Positions 5,057-6,720 of a stretch of DNA of 6,720 nucleotides are shown piece after piece. Position 1 is the stretch's first letter, and every line of letters begins with the position of its first letter. The stretch is from positions 1-6,720 of the forward strand of contig JBCCXY010000154.1 of the NCBI GenBank assembly GCA_039190895.1, given 5' to 3'. The position numbers and the translations under genes were made by a program. Below the pieces are notes generated by a model, which was not told the origin of the DNA, did not search any database, and was given only the letters and a program-made list of their open reading frames with translations. The stretch is from Ovoidimarina sp039190895. Its GTDB lineage: Bacteria > Pseudomonadota > Alphaproteobacteria > Rhodobacterales > Rhodobacteraceae.

Positions 5057-5767
5057 CTATTTCAGAAGCAAAGTATCCGTCAGCCATCGCTCCAGCGCCC
5101 CATTCGTCGCCTCGGGCCGTTCCATCACCGGCAGATGCCCCGCCCCGGCCACCACCTCCAGCGAAGCGCCCGGGATCAGGCTCCGCATGAACTCATGCCG
5201 CCGCACATCGCACAGCGTGTCATACTCCCCGCACAGCACCAACGTCGGCACCGTGATCTTCTTCAGCGTCTCCGTCTGGTCGATCCGCTTCTGCAGCGCC
5301 CGCGACTGCCGGACGAACACGTCGGGGCCATGAGCCCGCGCCATCTCCATAACCTGATCCAGCACGTAGCTCTGTTTCGGCCCCGGCGCGAGGTAGCGCG
5401 GCTTCATCTCGTCCCGCATCACCTCTTCCAGCTTCCCCGCCCGCGCCGCCACGATCTGAGGCTCCCGCAGCGTCGCCGTCTCGGGCGTCTCCGCCAGCGG
5501 GTTCGTATCCAGCAGCGCCAGCCGCGTCACCCGCTCGGGCGCGAGGCGCATCATCTCCATCGCCACGATCCCGCCCATCGACAGCCCAAGCAGCGCGAAC
5601 TCGGGCGGCGTCTCCAGCAGCACCGACTCTGCCAGCTCCGTCATCGTCCGCCCCCGCGTCAGCGGCGCATGGATGATTGTCCGCATCGACGAGAACGCGT
5701 TGGTTTGCGACGAGAACAGCCGGGCATCGCACATCATCCCCGGCAGCATCACGAGCGGCGCAGGCAT
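5057..5767 (-). CDS. Alpha/beta hydrolase
   Basis: 236 aa, single alpha/beta-hydrolase fold, with no signal peptide, so probably cytoplasmic. The oxyanion region is LPGMMCD (8-14), the nucleophile elbow is GLSMGG with Ser63, the acid is Asp183 in VLCGEYD, and the base is His211 in GAGHLP: a complete Ser-Asp-His triad in the usual order. A short cap of about 95-165 lies between strands 6 and 7. The substrate cannot be told from sequence; esterase or lactonase-type activity is possible. Its start codon lies two bases after the stop of the upstream MetE-like gene, so the two are almost surely co-transcribed. No terminator separates it from the 6S-like RNA downstream, so read-through into that RNA is possible. 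Confidence 0.9.
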   Translation of the reverse strand: MPAPLVMLPGMMCDARLFSSQTNAFSSMRTIIHAPLTRGRTMTELAESVLLETPPEFALLGLSMGGIVAMEMMRLAPERVTRLALLDTNPLAETPETATLREPQIVAARAGKLEEVMRDEMKPRYLAPGPKQSYVLDQVMEMARAHGPDVFVRQSRALQKRIDQTETLKKITVPTLVLCGEYDTLCDVRRHEFMRSLIPGASLEVVAGAGHLPVMERPEATNGALERWLTDTLLLK

Positions 5768-5769
5768 CC

Positions 5770-6720
5770 CTAGAGCCGCCCCGACGCCAACCGCGCCCCC
5801 TCGGACAGCGCCCCAAGCTTGGCATACGCAATCGCAGGATCCACGGCCCCAAACCCCGCAAACGTCCCAAAGCCGCAGTCAGAGCCAGCAATCACCCGCT
5901 CCGCCCCCGCTATGTTCACGAACTTCGCAATCCGCTCAGCCACCAGCTCCGGATGCTCCACAAAGTTGGTGGTCGTATCCACCACGCCGGGCACCAGAAC
6001 CTTGTCGTCCGGGATCTCATCGACACGGTCGCGGAACACCGTCCACTCGTGCGCATGCCGCGGGTTTGATGTTTCGAACAGAACATACCGGGCATTGGTC
6101 TTCATCAGCGTCCCAAACACCTTCGCCATGTCGATGTCGCACACATGTGGCCCCTCGTAATTCCCCCAGCAGATATGCACCCGCACCCGTGCCGGATCGA
6201 CGCCGTCGAGCGCGTGATTCAGCGCCTCCACATGGCTGTCGGCGATCTTGACGAACTCCTCATCCGACAGGTCCGCGAACAGCATATGCCGCGACAGCGC
6301 GAGGTCCGGGCAGTCGAGTTGCAGGTCGAGGCCAGCATCCACAATCGTTCGATATTCATCCCGCATCGCATCCGCCAAGGCGGCGAGATACGCATCCCGC
6401 GTCGGATAGAAGTCATTCTGCAGAAACAGCGAGATCACTCCGGGCGACGCAGCGTTCATGAACCCCCGCTCTGCCCCGTTCGCGGCCATCGCGGCCTTGA
6501 GGTTGGCGATGTCCTTCTCAAGCTCGCCCTGTCCCTTCGACTTTACCTCCCCCACGCACATCGGGCGGGCATAGGTCGGTGTCCCGCCTCCCTCGGCGAG
6601 GCGCTTCAGGAAGGATGGGAACAGCTTCAGATCAGCGGGCGCGTTGCGGGGGCTGTCACCCGCAAACCCCGTGTAGCGATCCTTCACATAGGTCGCATAA
6701 CTGATCTTCGACGTCTCTCC
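5770..6720 (-). CDS. MetE-like (cobalamin-independent methionine synthase II family) protein, 5' end outside the window
   Basis: 316 residues are visible; the frame is still open at the right edge, so the N-terminus is missing. The related family is about 370 aa and corresponds only to the C-terminal catalytic barrel of MetE. MetE-type zinc ligands are all present, as numbered in the visible part: His182 and Cys184 in HICWGNYEG, Glu216 in FETSNPRHAHE, and Cys282 in GSDCGFGTFA. VPGVVDTTTNFVEHPELV and AKLGALSEGARLAS near the C-terminus match the family. These proteins lack the MetE N-terminal domain that helps bind folate, and their substrate is usually unknown; a methyl or C1 transfer to or from a thiol is an inference from the zinc site. 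A GTG at 6687 could look like a start, but homologous sequence (SKISYATY) continues upstream in frame. It is followed by the hydrolase gene with a 2-base gap. Confidence 0.85.
   Translation of the reverse strand, partial: GETSKISYATYVKDRYTGFAGDSPRNAPADLKLFPSFLKRLAEGGGTPTYARPMCVGEVKSKGQGELEKDIANLKAAMAANGAERGFMNAASPGVISLFLQNDFYPTRDAYLAALADAMRDEYRTIVDAGLDLQLDCPDLALSRHMLFADLSDEEFVKIADSHVEALNHALDGVDPARVRVHICWGNYEGPHVCDIDMAKVFGTLMKTNARYVLFETSNPRHAHEWTVFRDRVDEIPDDKVLVPGVVDTTTNFVEHPELVAERIAKFVNIAGAERVIAGSDCGFGTFAGFGAVDPAIAYAKLGALSEGARLASGRL

Overview
The window looks like chromosomal DNA of an alphaproteobacterium, most likely Rhodobacterales. The base composition is GC-rich. Two secreted proteins end in the VPxPA-hydrophobic-RRR sorting signal typical of that order. 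A RibB with a decayed RibA-like C-terminus is followed by ribH and nusB, as is common there. No phage, transposon, CRISPR or plasmid signature is visible, and I see no clearly new multi-gene system.

Layout, left to right. Positions 1-350 carry no convincing gene, only short hairpins and repeats. Two plus-strand exported-protein genes follow: a Spondin_N-domain protein (351-1148), closed by a strong hairpin, and a second VPxPA-CTERM protein (from 1369). The second gene lacks a stop codon where its sorting signal ends. A textbook intrinsic terminator (2079-2113) lies inside its open frame, so the frame runs into ribB. Next come ribB (2171), ribH (3292), nusB (3804) and a small membrane protein (4281). 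The first three overlap at stop/start and the fourth follows after 24 bases, so the four probably form one transcription unit. They supply the DHBP and lumazine steps of riboflavin synthesis plus an rRNA antitermination factor.

The convergent gap 4584-5056 is the most interesting part. It holds a weak terminator for the nusB operon and two REP-like TAGGGTG hairpins within a direct-repeat patch. On the minus strand it holds a compact ncRNA of about 166 nt with its own promoter-like boxes and terminator. Its 16-bp closing stem, central bubble with a 3'-side hairpin, and size fit 6S RNA (ssrS).

The right end is a tightly coupled minus-strand pair: a MetE-like zinc methyltransferase-fold protein (cut by the window edge) and an alpha/beta hydrolase. 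The 6S candidate begins immediately downstream of them.
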